A DNA stretch of 64,000 nt from Sulfolobales archaeon (GTDB taxonomy: Archaea; Thermoproteota; Thermoprotei_A; Sulfolobales; NBVN01), in assembly GCA_026419835.1 (NCBI GenBank), contig JAOAKQ010000001.1, forward strand, positions 62,001 through 126,000, written 5' to 3'. The notes beneath the pieces were generated by a model. The model had not been told where the DNA came from, searched no databases, and saw nothing but the letters and a program-made list of their open reading frames with translations. This document shows positions 42,121 through 50,815 of the stretch, piece by piece; within the stretch, counting starts at the first letter, position 1, and the number at the start of each line of letters is the position of its first letter. Both the position numbers and the translations under genes were made by a program.

Positions 42121-43149
42121 CTATCCGCTATTTTTAACTAACAGTTCAGAAGCGCTCATAACTCCCAGGTCTTCCGGGAGTGGGTATCTTATAGTGCTAG
42201 CTGACTCTACCTCAAGAAGCACCCACTCTCTGATTAAGTCTCTAGACTCGAGGATTCCTATGAAGTCTACTACTTTAGGAACGAGGCCTACCGGTAGGGT
42301 AGATACGGTGTACGACATGCCCTCTCTAGTGCTTAAGTGTGCTTCAGTAAATCCCGGTATTGCCGTAATAGCTCTAACTCCCTTCAGTAGGGAATTCGAT
42401 ACGCCGTGAAGCACCAGAAGCTTCCTTACCGCCGTAGACACGCGGTCTACGTAGTTCTCGATGGTCGGTCTAATCCCTACAACAACGCCTCTCTCGAGTA
42501 TGTGCTTTCTGAAGTGATTTAAAACTGTTTGATAACTACATACCGTTACACCACTTTTCAAATCACCATGAACTTCTTTCAATTTGACTAGAGCGTTTTC
42601 TTCAAGTTTGTTTACTAGAACTACATCTATCGGATCTACGCGACTAACTACCGGTCTCTTCTCTATAGGTTGCGATATGGAAGCTACGGTCATGAGCTCT
42701 CTCAAGTATAGTCTATCTAAGGTACTTCGAGTTAGGTGGGATAGCATATACTTCGGAGAAATCACCGCGTCGAGAACGTAGATCTCTGATGGTTCTTGCC
42801 CTAAACTCGCCACGACGTAATTTACCGTCGTCTCTACTTCATGAACTCTAGTTACGTACTTTAAGAAGGTCGCCCCCTCTAGAGTTCTGATGAAGGACCT
42901 CAGAAGCATTCTAGGAACTCTACTTAATGGTATCCTAGCTTTATAGACCAGCAGGACCTCCGTAAGACCTAGTCTACCTAGGTCTACCACAGCCTTGAAC
43001 TCTATACCCATCTTCTTTAAGTTATTTAAGATTCTCCACACAGTTGATGGACTTAAACCTACGGCACTCCCTACTTCTGCGATTGAAGGAATATGGCTTA
43101 CGCTGTTTAAGTAATCGATTACTTTAGCTACGTGAGGGCTCAACCTCAT
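42121..43149 (-). CDS. Winged-helix transcriptional regulator of unknown target
   Basis: The first 55 residues form a winged helix (HIPSIAEVGSAVGLSPSTVWRILNNLKKMGIEF) of the Lrp/AsnC style; the remaining 290 residues contain two repeated-looking alpha/beta parts (for instance around 60-150 and 195-300) of unknown type. It could be a ligand-responsive repressor. The start ATG at 43149 lies within 20 bases of the first possible start codon of the divergent glycosylase gene. No target gene is evident. Confidence 0.75.
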   Translation of the reverse strand: MRLSPHVAKVIDYLNSVSHIPSIAEVGSAVGLSPSTVWRILNNLKKMGIEFKAVVDLGRLGLTEVLLVYKARIPLSRVPRMLLRSFIRTLEGATFLKYVTRVHEVETTVNYVVASLGQEPSEIYVLDAVISPKYMLSHLTRSTLDRLYLRELMTVASISQPIEKRPVVSRVDPIDVVLVNKLEENALVKLKEVHGDLKSGVTVCSYQTVLNHFRKHILERGVVVGIRPTIENYVDRVSTAVRKLLVLHGVSNSLLKGVRAITAIPGFTEAHLSTREGMSYTVSTLPVGLVPKVVDFIGILESRDLIREWVLLEVESASTIRYPLPEDLGVMSASELLVKNSG

Positions 43150-44166
43150 ATTCTAGTACCCTATAGCCACCAGCTTTCAAGTAACTCTAGTACGAGTGAG
43201 CTCATATACTGTAGCTACAGCTTTAAATACGGTGCCACGCCTATTCGCAGAGAGATCGACCTAGATATCACGCTGTACGCTAGCTTCTCCCTACCTATGT
43301 ACAGAAAAGACGAGGATTGCTGGATTAAGGTTTTTGGTTACGGAAGAGGCAGTAAGATATGTGTAGAAGGTAGTTTAAAGTGCTACGGACCGCCGTGCTC
43401 CGACGAACTCTTTATAAAGTACGCAACCGGTCTCTGGATCGACGTAGAGAAAAATCTTGAGGACCTAGGTGGTGAGGCTAGGCAAGTAGCTGAAGACGTG
43501 CTTGAGAAATTCTACTGCCTAAGCATATCCGCATCACCTTGGGATAAACTCGAAGTACTCGCGGCGGCCTTTCTATCTAGGAATACGGACTATCACGTAA
43601 ATACGGTTAGGTGGACTAGAACCCTACTGCACGAGATATCCTCTTTGAACTCAAGAAATGCGAATTCCGTTAGGAAAGCCGTTCTACTAACGTACGGTAA
43701 GTATAGGTCTTACCAAATACTTCAGCTCTCTGAAGTTATTGGTGAAGTACTTAGCGCTCTTCAAGCTGATTCCGCGAAGGATGTAGAAAACACTAGAAAG
43801 CTACTAATCAAAATCAAGTACTTAGGTCCTAAGGTAGTTGATTCCTTCATACTCCACAGCGGTCTCGACTCAGCTCGCGCTCCTATTGACGTACACTATA
43901 TGAGGTTTCTAAAGAAGTACGGTCTTCTCAAGTACGAGGCCGCGTATCCGCAAAAGAGCTACTGCGCTAGATACTACTGCACCACCTGTCCGAGAGCTCA
44001 GAGATGTATCTATGCGTATGCAGCTAGAACCTTTAAGGGTTTGAATGGCCTTATTCAAACCGCTTCCTACGTCTCCGATAAGCTCAAGGTGGAAAGCTGT
44101 AGAGATCTGGATAAGTTCGGTATTAAGCTACTTCTTAAGAAGATTACGGCTGGATTCCGCATTTAA
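43132..44166 (+). CDS. HhH-GPD DNA glycosylase with Fe-S cluster, OGG-like
   Basis: The helix-hairpin-helix (IKYLGPKVVDSFILHSG), the catalytic Asp block (PIDVHYMRFL) and a C-terminal CARYYCTTCPRAQRC cluster (C-x4-C-x2-C-x5-C) identify an Nth/OGG-type glycosylase. The N-terminal IDLDITLYASFSLP is like the OGG N-domain. The start is uncertain: GTG at 43132 overlaps the divergent regulator gene by 18 bases and lies upstream of a clear TATA-like box (CTTTAAATA, 43221-43229), so translation may begin nearer 43243-43300. The first ATG, at 43300, would cut the N-domain. A non-canonical ATT at 43243 or ATC at 43255 is possible. Confidence 0.78.
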   Translation: MRAQPHILVPYSHQLSSNSSTSELIYCSYSFKYGATPIRREIDLDITLYASFSLPMYRKDEDCWIKVFGYGRGSKICVEGSLKCYGPPCSDELFIKYATGLWIDVEKNLEDLGGEARQVAEDVLEKFYCLSISASPWDKLEVLAAAFLSRNTDYHVNTVRWTRTLLHEISSLNSRNANSVRKAVLLTYGKYRSYQILQLSEVIGEVLSALQADSAKDVENTRKLLIKIKYLGPKVVDSFILHSGLDSARAPIDVHYMRFLKKYGLLKYEAAYPQKSYCARYYCTTCPRAQRCIYAYAARTFKGLNGLIQTASYVSDKLKVESCRDLDKFGIKLLLKKITAGFRI

Positions 44167-44685
44167 TCACCACCGCGGTAGGACGACTCCTCTTTGACCC
44201 TGGTACTTACCTCTGTAGGTACTAGTAGCTGGAGTAGCTACTTTAGCGAATACAACGTGCAGGAACCTAGTTCCAACGGCTATTTTGACTGGGTATGGAG
44301 GGGTTAGAACTTCAATAGTGAGCTGACCTTCGAATCCAGCATCAACTATTGTTGGAGGCATTATGAATCCCAATCTAGCGAATGTAGACCTCAGCTCTAC
44401 AAATCCCATGAGTTCCGGCGGCATTCTTAGATACTCGATTGTGTGCAGTAAGTAGTGAGTAGAGGACTCTAGTCTCAGATATTCTTCAGCACGGCCGCAG
44501 GTGAAGTACTCTTCAACACTATCTACACCAACACTTAGTTCTCTCGATGAGGTATTAATGCGGCAGAAGCCCTCTCCAATTCTAAGGTCTAATCCGTTTT
44601 CCCTAATGATCTCTTCAGAGAAAGGCTCTACTCGAAGTCTCCTACTCGTAAGATACGCTCTGAGATCGAAATCTGAGAGTATCAT
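44167..44685 (-). CDS. dcd: dCTP deaminase / dUTPase family protein
   Basis: It converts dCTP to dUTP or dUMP for dTMP synthesis. The motifs are FVELRSTFARLG (95-106), VDAGFEGQLTIE (114-125) and YRGKYQGQRG near the C-terminus. At 172 residues it is of dCTP-deaminase length; a bifunctional deaminase/diphosphatase is possible. The ATG start (44685-44683) lies inside a 19-base perfect palindrome. ThyX elsewhere in the window would use its product. The stop codons of this gene and the convergent OGG-like gene are directly adjacent. Confidence 0.9.
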   Translation of the reverse strand: MILSDFDLRAYLTSRRLRVEPFSEEIIRENGLDLRIGEGFCRINTSSRELSVGVDSVEEYFTCGRAEEYLRLESSTHYLLHTIEYLRMPPELMGFVELRSTFARLGFIMPPTIVDAGFEGQLTIEVLTPPYPVKIAVGTRFLHVVFAKVATPATSTYRGKYQGQRGVVLPRW

Positions 44686-44692
44686 ACTCTCA
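44674..44692. repeat. 19-base palindrome over the dcd start codon
   Basis: TGAGAGTAT (44674-44682), a central C, then ATACTCTCA (44684-44692), a perfect inverted repeat with nine-base arms. The central part is the ATG of dcd on the minus strand (44685-44683). A protein binding here would block initiation of a leaderless transcript. Confidence 0.65.
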
Positions 44693-44818
44693 CAGTACTT
44701 TCTTAGACGAAAACCTTAAAACCAGCGGTGAGGACTTCGGTCCGGGAGTGAGCTGCTATTGAGTTAACACTCTGAGAAATACTTATTAGGATACTTCAGT
44801 AAATCAACACGTGAAAGC

Positions 44819-45547
44819 ATGTTGGGTAAGCCTATCCACATGACCATATCTCCTGAAACTGTCGCTAGGAGAGCTATCGTAGCTGGAGATCCAGCTAGAG
44901 TTGAGCAAGTTAAGGAGCTACTGGAAGACCCGAAACTAGTCAATACTCGAAGAGCTTTCACGACCTATACCGGAACGTATAGGGGGGTACCGATAACCAT
45001 AGCGGCCCACGGCGTCGGATTTCCTTCCTCAGCAATAGTCTTCGAAGAGTTATCGATGGTTGGAGCTAAACTCATAGTAAGACTAGGTACCTGCGGTGCT
45101 ATGATCCCGGGTGTGAGAATAGGGGACGTGGTCATACCAACTGGTGCAGCGTACTATCCCGGCGGAGCGTACTATCAGTACTTCCGCGAGTGGGCGTGCT
45201 GCCCTACAGTACCATCTTTTGATGTTGTTAGAGCTATAGTCGAAGAATTCGAGAAGGCTGGGATAAAGCACTACATCGGTCCAGTGATAAGTAGTGATGC
45301 TTTCTATGCTGAAGACCCCGAGTTCGTTAAGAAGTGGACATCGAGAGGAGTTATCGCTGTAGAAATGGAGTGCGCTGGACTCTTCGCACTAGGTTTAGCT
45401 AGAAACGTTAAGACAGGTGCGGTGCTACTTGTTAGCGACTCACTAGTAGAACACCTAGGATTCGCAAAAGCGGAAGAACTGAGAGAGTACGTAATGAGAG
45501 CTGCGAGAACTCTACTGGAAGCAGTAGTTAAAGTAAAGCTAGATTAG
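44819..45547 (+). CDS. Nucleoside phosphorylase (PNP/UDP family)
   Basis: A 242-residue phosphorylase of purine or uridine nucleosides, in style like archaeal methylthioadenosine or purine nucleoside phosphorylases. The phosphate-binding N-terminus AIVAGDPARVEQVKELL, the LGTCGAMIPGVRIGDVV block and the EMECAGLFALG motif are intact, and the Asp of VSDSLVE completes the base site. The start ATG at 44819 is preceded by a CTTATTAGG stretch. No operon partner. Whether it prefers purines, methylthioadenosine or uridine is not decidable here. Confidence 0.88.
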   Translation: MLGKPIHMTISPETVARRAIVAGDPARVEQVKELLEDPKLVNTRRAFTTYTGTYRGVPITIAAHGVGFPSSAIVFEELSMVGAKLIVRLGTCGAMIPGVRIGDVVIPTGAAYYPGGAYYQYFREWACCPTVPSFDVVRAIVEEFEKAGIKHYIGPVISSDAFYAEDPEFVKKWTSRGVIAVEMECAGLFALGLARNVKTGAVLLVSDSLVEHLGFAKAEELREYVMRAARTLLEAVVKVKLD

Positions 45548-45581
45548 AACTAGCTCGGCGAGTGTGGGAGCTTTAATTAAG

Positions 45582-46250
45582 TTAGCTCGATACGTAGCAA
45601 GGATTTCTTAAAGCAACTATTTTAAGTTCTTCAATATAGTACCTAATATTTCCTACGAAGTCCTTGAAGTAGTATATCGGTACAACCCCCACGCCCTCTA
45701 TAGAGCCTCTAGTAGACTCACTCAAAGTAACAACAAATCCGATGAACTCGCTCACTCTTCTTAGCGTAGGGTAGTTCATTAAATCATACCCACACCACTC
45801 TAGAAGCTTCCTGAGTTTTTCGAGATGTGTGTAAGCTACTTCCCTAATCTTATTGATACTGAAGTACTTAGGTGACCAGTGCTTACAGTCGACAGCTACT
45901 CCAAGTGATGCTGGCACGTTGGCAGCCACCACATCGAGTTCCCACTTCTTCGTACCGAACTTGAAATTTCTGTAGACTTCGTAACCGCTTTCCTCCAGAG
46001 CTTCAGCAACGAATAGCTCAAAATCTCTCCAGCTAAGATATGCCGAAACCTTCTTTGGATCGGAACCTCGTTTTACCGCCGCTATAGCTAGCTGAGCGAT
46101 CGACTTAACGCAGAACTCCCCAGAAACGCCCCGATACGCTAAGTCCAGGTCCGAAAGCTCTCTAACTACGGCACTATCAAGTTCTTCCTCCTTAACACAC
46201 CGCTTATCGGAAAAAAGACGCAGTAAACTATAGTAATCAGTCGGTTGCAT
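45582..46250 (-). CDS. PD-(D/E)XK nuclease-like protein
   Basis: Residues 75-120 (FELFVAEALEESGYEVYRNFKFGTKKWELDVVAAN..AVDCKHWSP) show the arrangement E...D...(D/E)xK-like (VDCKH) of restriction-endonuclease-like folds in which the core Lys is preceded by Cys. The N-terminal half is helical. It could be a DNA repair or restriction-type nuclease of the Mrr kind; the exact function is unknown. No methylase or other restriction component is adjacent. Start ATG at 46250, divergent from a DUF47 gene with 120 bases between them. Confidence 0.7.
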   Translation of the reverse strand: MQPTDYYSLLRLFSDKRCVKEEELDSAVVRELSDLDLAYRGVSGEFCVKSIAQLAIAAVKRGSDPKKVSAYLSWRDFELFVAEALEESGYEVYRNFKFGTKKWELDVVAANVPASLGVAVDCKHWSPKYFSINKIREVAYTHLEKLRKLLEWCGYDLMNYPTLRRVSEFIGFVVTLSESTRGSIEGVGVVPIYYFKDFVGNIRYYIEELKIVALRNPCYVSS

Positions 46251-46372
46251 CCTTCTTCACCAAGTCTGAGATCACCTCCCTCATCACGACACTCGCTAAA
46301 CTCTAGGTTGAGGTAGTTAAACACGTTAATAAGCGAACTAGCAGTGCTGAAAACGCAGTTATAAGGTGTGAA

Positions 46373-47071
46373 GTGAGTTTGAATTACGGCTCCGCGATGC
46401 TTAAGAAGCTTTTCAGAAGTGGTGAAAAGGAGCTGGTGGAGTCTCTGAGGAAGCACGTAGCTCTATCAAGAGAAGCCACAAGCTACTCTCTAATAATGCT
46501 GACGGATCCTCTAAAACTCACCGACTCGGAGATAGTAGACTTTAGAGCTAAGATAGTAGACCTTGAAAAAAGAGGAGATAAGATATACGATACAATGACA
46601 TCCTACGTCCTGAGGGGAGCGCTCCCACTATCACTCGTTGCTGACCTCGGGGTACTACTAGACGACTTCGACGATATCCTAGACTTAATATACTTTCTCG
46701 GGATTGAACTAACCCGCGGAATTAAAGTTGGATTAACTAGGAATCCTATAGTAAGAGATGTTTACAGATTTTGTGGAGGTATCTTAGAGAAAGCTATAGA
46801 GTCACTTTCTCTACTGGACGCAGTCTTAACCTACGTACTTAAAGACATAGCTAAAGCTGGTGCGGACTGCTCTCGCATAGACTACATAGAGGATGTGGTG
46901 GATGAGCTAAAGAACGCAGCACTTGAAGAGATCTACATGAAATCCGATAAGCTAAACGTGCTTGAGTTCACACATCTAGTAGAGATCGTTAAAACTATAG
47001 ATACAATTGTGGATAGAGTTCAAGATGCATCTCAAGGACTAATCAAGATTTTCTCAGCGGTTCTCTTCTAG
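46373..47071 (+). CDS. DUF47/PhoU-like regulator of phosphate transport
   Basis: A 232-residue helical protein with the PhoU/DUF47 pattern (VDLEKRGDKIYDTMTSYVL; DLGVLLDDFDDILDLIYF; LVEIVKTIDTIVDRVQDAS). Members are usually cotranscribed with PiT-type transporters and regulate them. The next gene, 11 bases on, is a divergent PiT homologue, which agrees. The start GTG at 46373 or ATG at 46397 lies close to a CAGTTATAAGG box. Confidence 0.87.
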   Translation: MSLNYGSAMLKKLFRSGEKELVESLRKHVALSREATSYSLIMLTDPLKLTDSEIVDFRAKIVDLEKRGDKIYDTMTSYVLRGALPLSLVADLGVLLDDFDDILDLIYFLGIELTRGIKVGLTRNPIVRDVYRFCGGILEKAIESLSLLDAVLTYVLKDIAKAGADCSRIDYIEDVVDELKNAALEEIYMKSDKLNVLEFTHLVEIVKTIDTIVDRVQDASQGLIKIFSAVLF

Positions 47072-47082
47072 AGTGCTTAGTC

Positions 47083-47976
47083 ATGCTCTATGAAGTTCTC
47101 CTATTCGTTAACGTCTTCCTAGCTGTGCTGAACAGCATGGGGTTAATTCTCTACTCCTCCTACTGGCTTAGATCAGAAAACAGAAACTACATCACCATAC
47201 TATCGGCCGCTGGTTGGATTCTTGGCTACCTGGTAGAGAGCCCGAACTTCGATTTACCGCTCACTCCGCATACGTGGATATACGTAGTTCCGCTACTGGT
47301 GCTCCTGGTTCTAACGGTTCTGAACTACACTACCTCTATTACACAGCTCTACGTATTCGCTCTACTCGGGTATTCTCTAGCCACTAACTGCACTCAGGGA
47401 GTGTCTACCACGGTTGCGATAGTCTACTCGTGGATTCTGTCATTCATTGCCGGCATCTTCATGTCCGCAGCTATTCAAAAAACACTGGCGAGAATAGCTA
47501 GACCGATAAATTTAGCTAGAACTTTATCGATAGCAAGACTACTCTCATCTCTCTACGTATTTCTACTGTCCTATATTTTTGGAGGAAACGTTCTCGGGTC
47601 TATCACGTCCTTAATGGGGTTTGAGAGTGGTTTAAGAAGTACTCTAGTACTTACGTTAGCAATAGTAGCTTCTATCTACATATCTACGAGAGTTGGTGCT
47701 GTGCTCGGATTGATTAAAGCGCTTTTCCCAGTGAAGTACCTCACGTCCCTAATTCCATATACAGTCGCTATAGTTGTAACTCAAGTAGCTAATAAACTAG
47801 GGCTACCTGTGGTGGTTTCACTAGTTGTATTTTCTTCGGTTCTAGGAATAGGAGTGAGCTCCAGACTAAGAATACTGTACGGTAGGAACGTCATTAGGTA
47901 CCTAGCAACTTCCTATGTAGGACCTCCTCTACTAACCTCCTTCCTAAGCTACATCATAACGAAAATCTGCGTCTAA
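47083..47976 (+). CDS. Divergent PiT-family phosphate transporter
   Basis: A 297-residue membrane protein with about nine to ten membrane segments. The first part (NVFLAVLNSMGLILYSSYWLRS..TILSAAGWILGYL) resembles the first repeat of PiT permeases, in which the Asn-rich GxNDxxN signature is degraded. Its DUF47 neighbour supports a phosphate or anion transport role. The length is shorter than typical PiT proteins (about 330-400). Start ATG at 47083. It could alternatively be another anion permease. Confidence 0.6.
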   Translation: MLYEVLLFVNVFLAVLNSMGLILYSSYWLRSENRNYITILSAAGWILGYLVESPNFDLPLTPHTWIYVVPLLVLLVLTVLNYTTSITQLYVFALLGYSLATNCTQGVSTTVAIVYSWILSFIAGIFMSAAIQKTLARIARPINLARTLSIARLLSSLYVFLLSYIFGGNVLGSITSLMGFESGLRSTLVLTLAIVASIYISTRVGAVLGLIKALFPVKYLTSLIPYTVAIVVTQVANKLGLPVVVSLVVFSSVLGIGVSSRLRILYGRNVIRYLATSYVGPPLLTSFLSYIITKICV

Positions 47977-48025
47977 TAGTACTGAAGTTACGGAATTCTG
48001 AGCGCACGTAGAGTTCGGGGAAGCT

Positions 48026-48574
48026 TTAGTATGGAACTTCCTTCAACTTAGCTAAGTACGCTACGTAATTAGCTATTGGATGTAGTACTAGAGCTAGTGT
48101 GATCGCCACCACTAGTTCAATTAAACCAAGCTCTACACCTACGCGAAGGTCTACTTTAAGCAGCTTTACGAGTAGTAGAGATACTAGTATGAAAGACGTC
48201 TGGTCGAGAACTGGTAGAAGGCTCCCGGGCTTTAGTCCAAGCCTTCTCTTTAGAAAGGAGTTCGCTAAGTCGCCAAGCATCGAGCCAACTCCCTGAACTA
48301 ACCCAGCAATAGCTAAATCATGGAGGGAGCTATGGTAGAAGGCTAGTAGAGCTACTCCAGATAGCATGCCTACGAGAACTCCAGCGAGCAGACCTTCCCA
48401 ACTTTTACTATCACCAAAAACTCTCCTGCCGTCTAAGAAGTTTCTACCAAAATCGACTGGATGAACTCTTTTCAGAAATTTTCGTACTATGAGGGGAGAA
48501 GTATTCGATAGGTACGATGGTACTAGAAGTACTAGCTTACTCGCCAGCTCTACGTAGCTATTCAAACTCAACAC
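48026..48574 (-). CDS. carS: CDP-archaeol synthase
   Basis: CarS activates 2,3-bis-geranylgeranyl-glycerol phosphate with CTP for archaeal phospholipid synthesis. Motifs: GDSKSWEG (about 54-61), and the C-terminal GDLANSFLKRRLGLKPGSLLPVLDQ block, carrying the acidic residues of the family. About five membrane segments are present. The 182-residue length is usual. Its start overlaps the end of the RadB-like gene by 17 bases. Confidence 0.94.
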   Translation of the reverse strand: MLSLNSYVELASKLVLLVPSYLSNTSPLIVRKFLKRVHPVDFGRNFLDGRRVFGDSKSWEGLLAGVLVGMLSGVALLAFYHSSLHDLAIAGLVQGVGSMLGDLANSFLKRRLGLKPGSLLPVLDQTSFILVSLLLVKLLKVDLRVGVELGLIELVVAITLALVLHPIANYVAYLAKLKEVPY

Positions 48575-49145
48575 CTCGGTCAGTAATCGAGAACCTTATC
48601 TTACGAGCTCTAAGCTCGCTGGGCTTGATGAACTCGACTTCCCTTCTAATTTCTTTCTTCTTTACTTCAGCAACTATATCAGACCAGAACTCGAGAATTT
48701 CGTAACCGCTGGGAACTACCTCACCCTCCTCTTCTCTGACTTGAGCTATGAGTAAGACCCTAGAACCATAGATACTGGCAGTATGCGAGAGAAGAGCTAG
48801 CGAAGTATTAAGTAGTTTATTGGCTGTAGGTTTCTCGATAACTTCGTATCTATAGTGTGCGTTAATAGAATCTACACACACATTCTTAAACTTCTTCAAT
48901 AATCCCTCTACGAACATCTCAGTAAGTAGGATTGATAGGTCCTCCACGCTGAAGACCTCCCTAAAGTAGAACTCTTTATCGAGCAGGGAGTACCTCTCTA
49001 GGAGAGATGCCGGTAGAGAACCCTCAGTACTTAAGTACAAAGACTGCTCAGCACTTCTCGATACGGTCCAGAGGCAGAGATTAGTTTTACCGACACCAGC
49101 ACTACCGTATAGTAAGCTCACCCTACCATCAGTAACTTCAACCAG
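48558..49145 (-). CDS. RadB/RadC-like RecA-family ATPase
   Basis: A RecA-fold ATPase without the HhH domain, like archaeal RadB/aRadC recombination mediators. Walker A GSAGVGKT is at residues 14-21 in the chosen frame, and Walker B ends in NVCVDSI. The first canonical start (GTG, 49121) would begin only four residues before the Walker A strand and delete the core strand. The in-frame CTG at 49145 gives LVEVTDGRVSLLYGSAG, the proper beginning, and lies 27 bases downstream of a TTTATA box at 49170-49175, so it is a likely leaderless start. Another in-frame CTG is at 49157. The downstream carS overlaps by 17 bases. Confidence 0.82.
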   Translation of the reverse strand: MVEVTDGRVSLLYGSAGVGKTNLCLWTVSRSAEQSLYLSTEGSLPASLLERYSLLDKEFYFREVFSVEDLSILLTEMFVEGLLKKFKNVCVDSINAHYRYEVIEKPTANKLLNTSLALLSHTASIYGSRVLLIAQVREEEGEVVPSGYEILEFWSDIVAEVKKKEIRREVEFIKPSELRARKIRFSITDRGVEFE

Positions 49146-49169
49146 CCACCTACCCAGATGCCGCCCTAG

Positions 49170-49175
49170 TATAAA
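49170..49175 (-). promoter_or_regulatory. TATA-like box of the radB-like gene
   Basis: TTTATA on the minus strand, centred 27 bases upstream of the in-frame CTG at 49145. This places the transcription start at that codon. Confidence 0.5.
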
Positions 49176-49393
49176 CTACTACCCGCACTTTAATTACATC
49201 GGTATCGAGTAACACCCTACTTCGGTAGGACGTCCTCGCTCGCAGTAACACAGAACATCGAACATAGAACCAATGATGGGGTTTCGCAGCTAAGCTCGCA
49301 ACTGGATAAAGCTACGTAATTAATCTACTAAACAAATTAAGGCGCCTACATATAAGTATTCGGCTGTAAGCTATACGTAGATATAGGTGGGGG

Positions 49394-50815
49394 GTGTCTA
49401 TGCTGAACTACATCAAGAACATTATACTAAGAACGGCTTTTCTAATCTCATTTCTTACGATTTTCAGTCTCTGCGTGTGGAGTGCGTGGAACTGGTACGA
49501 TGTGAATATATTCGAAAACTGGTTTAGAGCTTCGAGATACACAAGTCTCTACAAGATCTATGAAGTTCCCCTAGCGCTGGGTAATATTAGCTATAGAATA
49601 GTGTACCCGCCCATTCCACCCCTCATCTACATAGGAACTCGCTGGTTAGTGGACGCCGCGGTCAACGCCATAGCTACTTTAAGTGGAGTGGCACCCGCGA
49701 TCGGGCATATTCTACTAACAACTACCAACCACATCTTCAGAGTGATTATAAAGCTACCTCTCCTAGTATTCACTGTAGCTCTAGCGGTAGTACTCTGGAG
49801 GAGGTTTGGTTCTAGAGCTTCCCACTGGATCGTGGCTGGAGTTCCCACGCTGGTAACCATAGCTACGTACCAGTTCGACCCTCTGGTCGCCTTCTTTCTC
49901 TACCTATCTATAACTACGCTGAGTCTACCGCGCTTAGCCCCGTTCCTAAGCTCTATATCAACAGCGCTTACGATTTTAACGAAACCTCTGGTCGCCGTCT
50001 CGTTTCTCCCCCTTGTATACTACGTACACAGAAGAATGGGGAAAAGAGGTCTAGTACGCTACGTAGCTACGACCATGGCCGTAGTTCTCGTAATCGCTCT
50101 ACCGTTCTTTCTAGCTAATCCATACGCATTCATATACAACATACTTCTATTCCACAGCGAGAGGCCTCCTCAGTACGTCTCGATCTGGAACGTACCGGTT
50201 CTACTATCAAATAGAGATCCGGAAGTTGTAAAAATCGTAAATACCGTATGGCTACCAGTAATGCTATCTATTCTCGGAGGAGTCTTTCTCTTACTGAAAA
50301 AGAAGCTTCTACTTGAAGATAGAGATAGCGTGATTTCAGCTACACTAATTCTTCTACTACTAACGCTAGTTTTCAATAAGGTTGTGAATCCAAACTACCT
50401 CCTATGGGCCTACCCCCTAATAATTCACTTAACGTACAGCTGTAAGCACGCACTAAAACCTAGAAGAACTCTAATAAAGTACAACATAGCTGCGGCACTA
50501 GCGGCTCTCTGGGCCGGTCTTTACGCACTGATACCAGCTTTAGTAAATAACGTTGTAGTTATAGAAGAGACGGGTGAGCTTATTCCAGCTAGAAGTATGA
50601 TATATAAGTCTCTCGATACTCCTCTAAATGAAACAATAACAAACTTAATCAACTTAAGCGAGAAGTACCTAGACTATGCTAAGATAGTGGAGTCCTATAC
50701 AAATCTTCTCGGAGCCGCACTGGTAATTGCTTACAGCTCAGTAATGCTGACGTTAGCTTGGAATATAGCTAGAGAATGCGAGTGCTTTAGGTCGGAGTCT
50801 TCGAGAAAGCTGTAG
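49394..50815 (+). CDS. GT87-like (GT-C) membrane mannosyltransferase family protein
   Basis: A 473-residue protein with about twelve membrane segments. The first loop (NWYDVNIFENWFRAS.. and YPPIPPLIYIG) and the later KPLVAVSFLPL are typical of GT87/DUF2029 polyprenol-phosphate-mannose-dependent mannosyltransferases. The start is GTG at 49394 or ATG at 49400, with a G-rich stretch just upstream. The 49173-49393 gap before it holds AT-rich promoter-like boxes but no gene. It could serve glycoprotein or glycolipid assembly together with AglB. Its 3' end overlaps the next convergent gene by 29 bases. Confidence 0.8.
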   Translation: MSMLNYIKNIILRTAFLISFLTIFSLCVWSAWNWYDVNIFENWFRASRYTSLYKIYEVPLALGNISYRIVYPPIPPLIYIGTRWLVDAAVNAIATLSGVAPAIGHILLTTTNHIFRVIIKLPLLVFTVALAVVLWRRFGSRASHWIVAGVPTLVTIATYQFDPLVAFFLYLSITTLSLPRLAPFLSSISTALTILTKPLVAVSFLPLVYYVHRRMGKRGLVRYVATTMAVVLVIALPFFLANPYAFIYNILLFHSERPPQYVSIWNVPVLLSNRDPEVVKIVNTVWLPVMLSILGGVFLLLKKKLLLEDRDSVISATLILLLLTLVFNKVVNPNYLLWAYPLIIHLTYSCKHALKPRRTLIKYNIAAALAALWAGLYALIPALVNNVVVIEETGELIPARSMIYKSLDTPLNETITNLINLSEKYLDYAKIVESYTNLLGAALVIAYSSVMLTLAWNIARECECFRSESSRKL

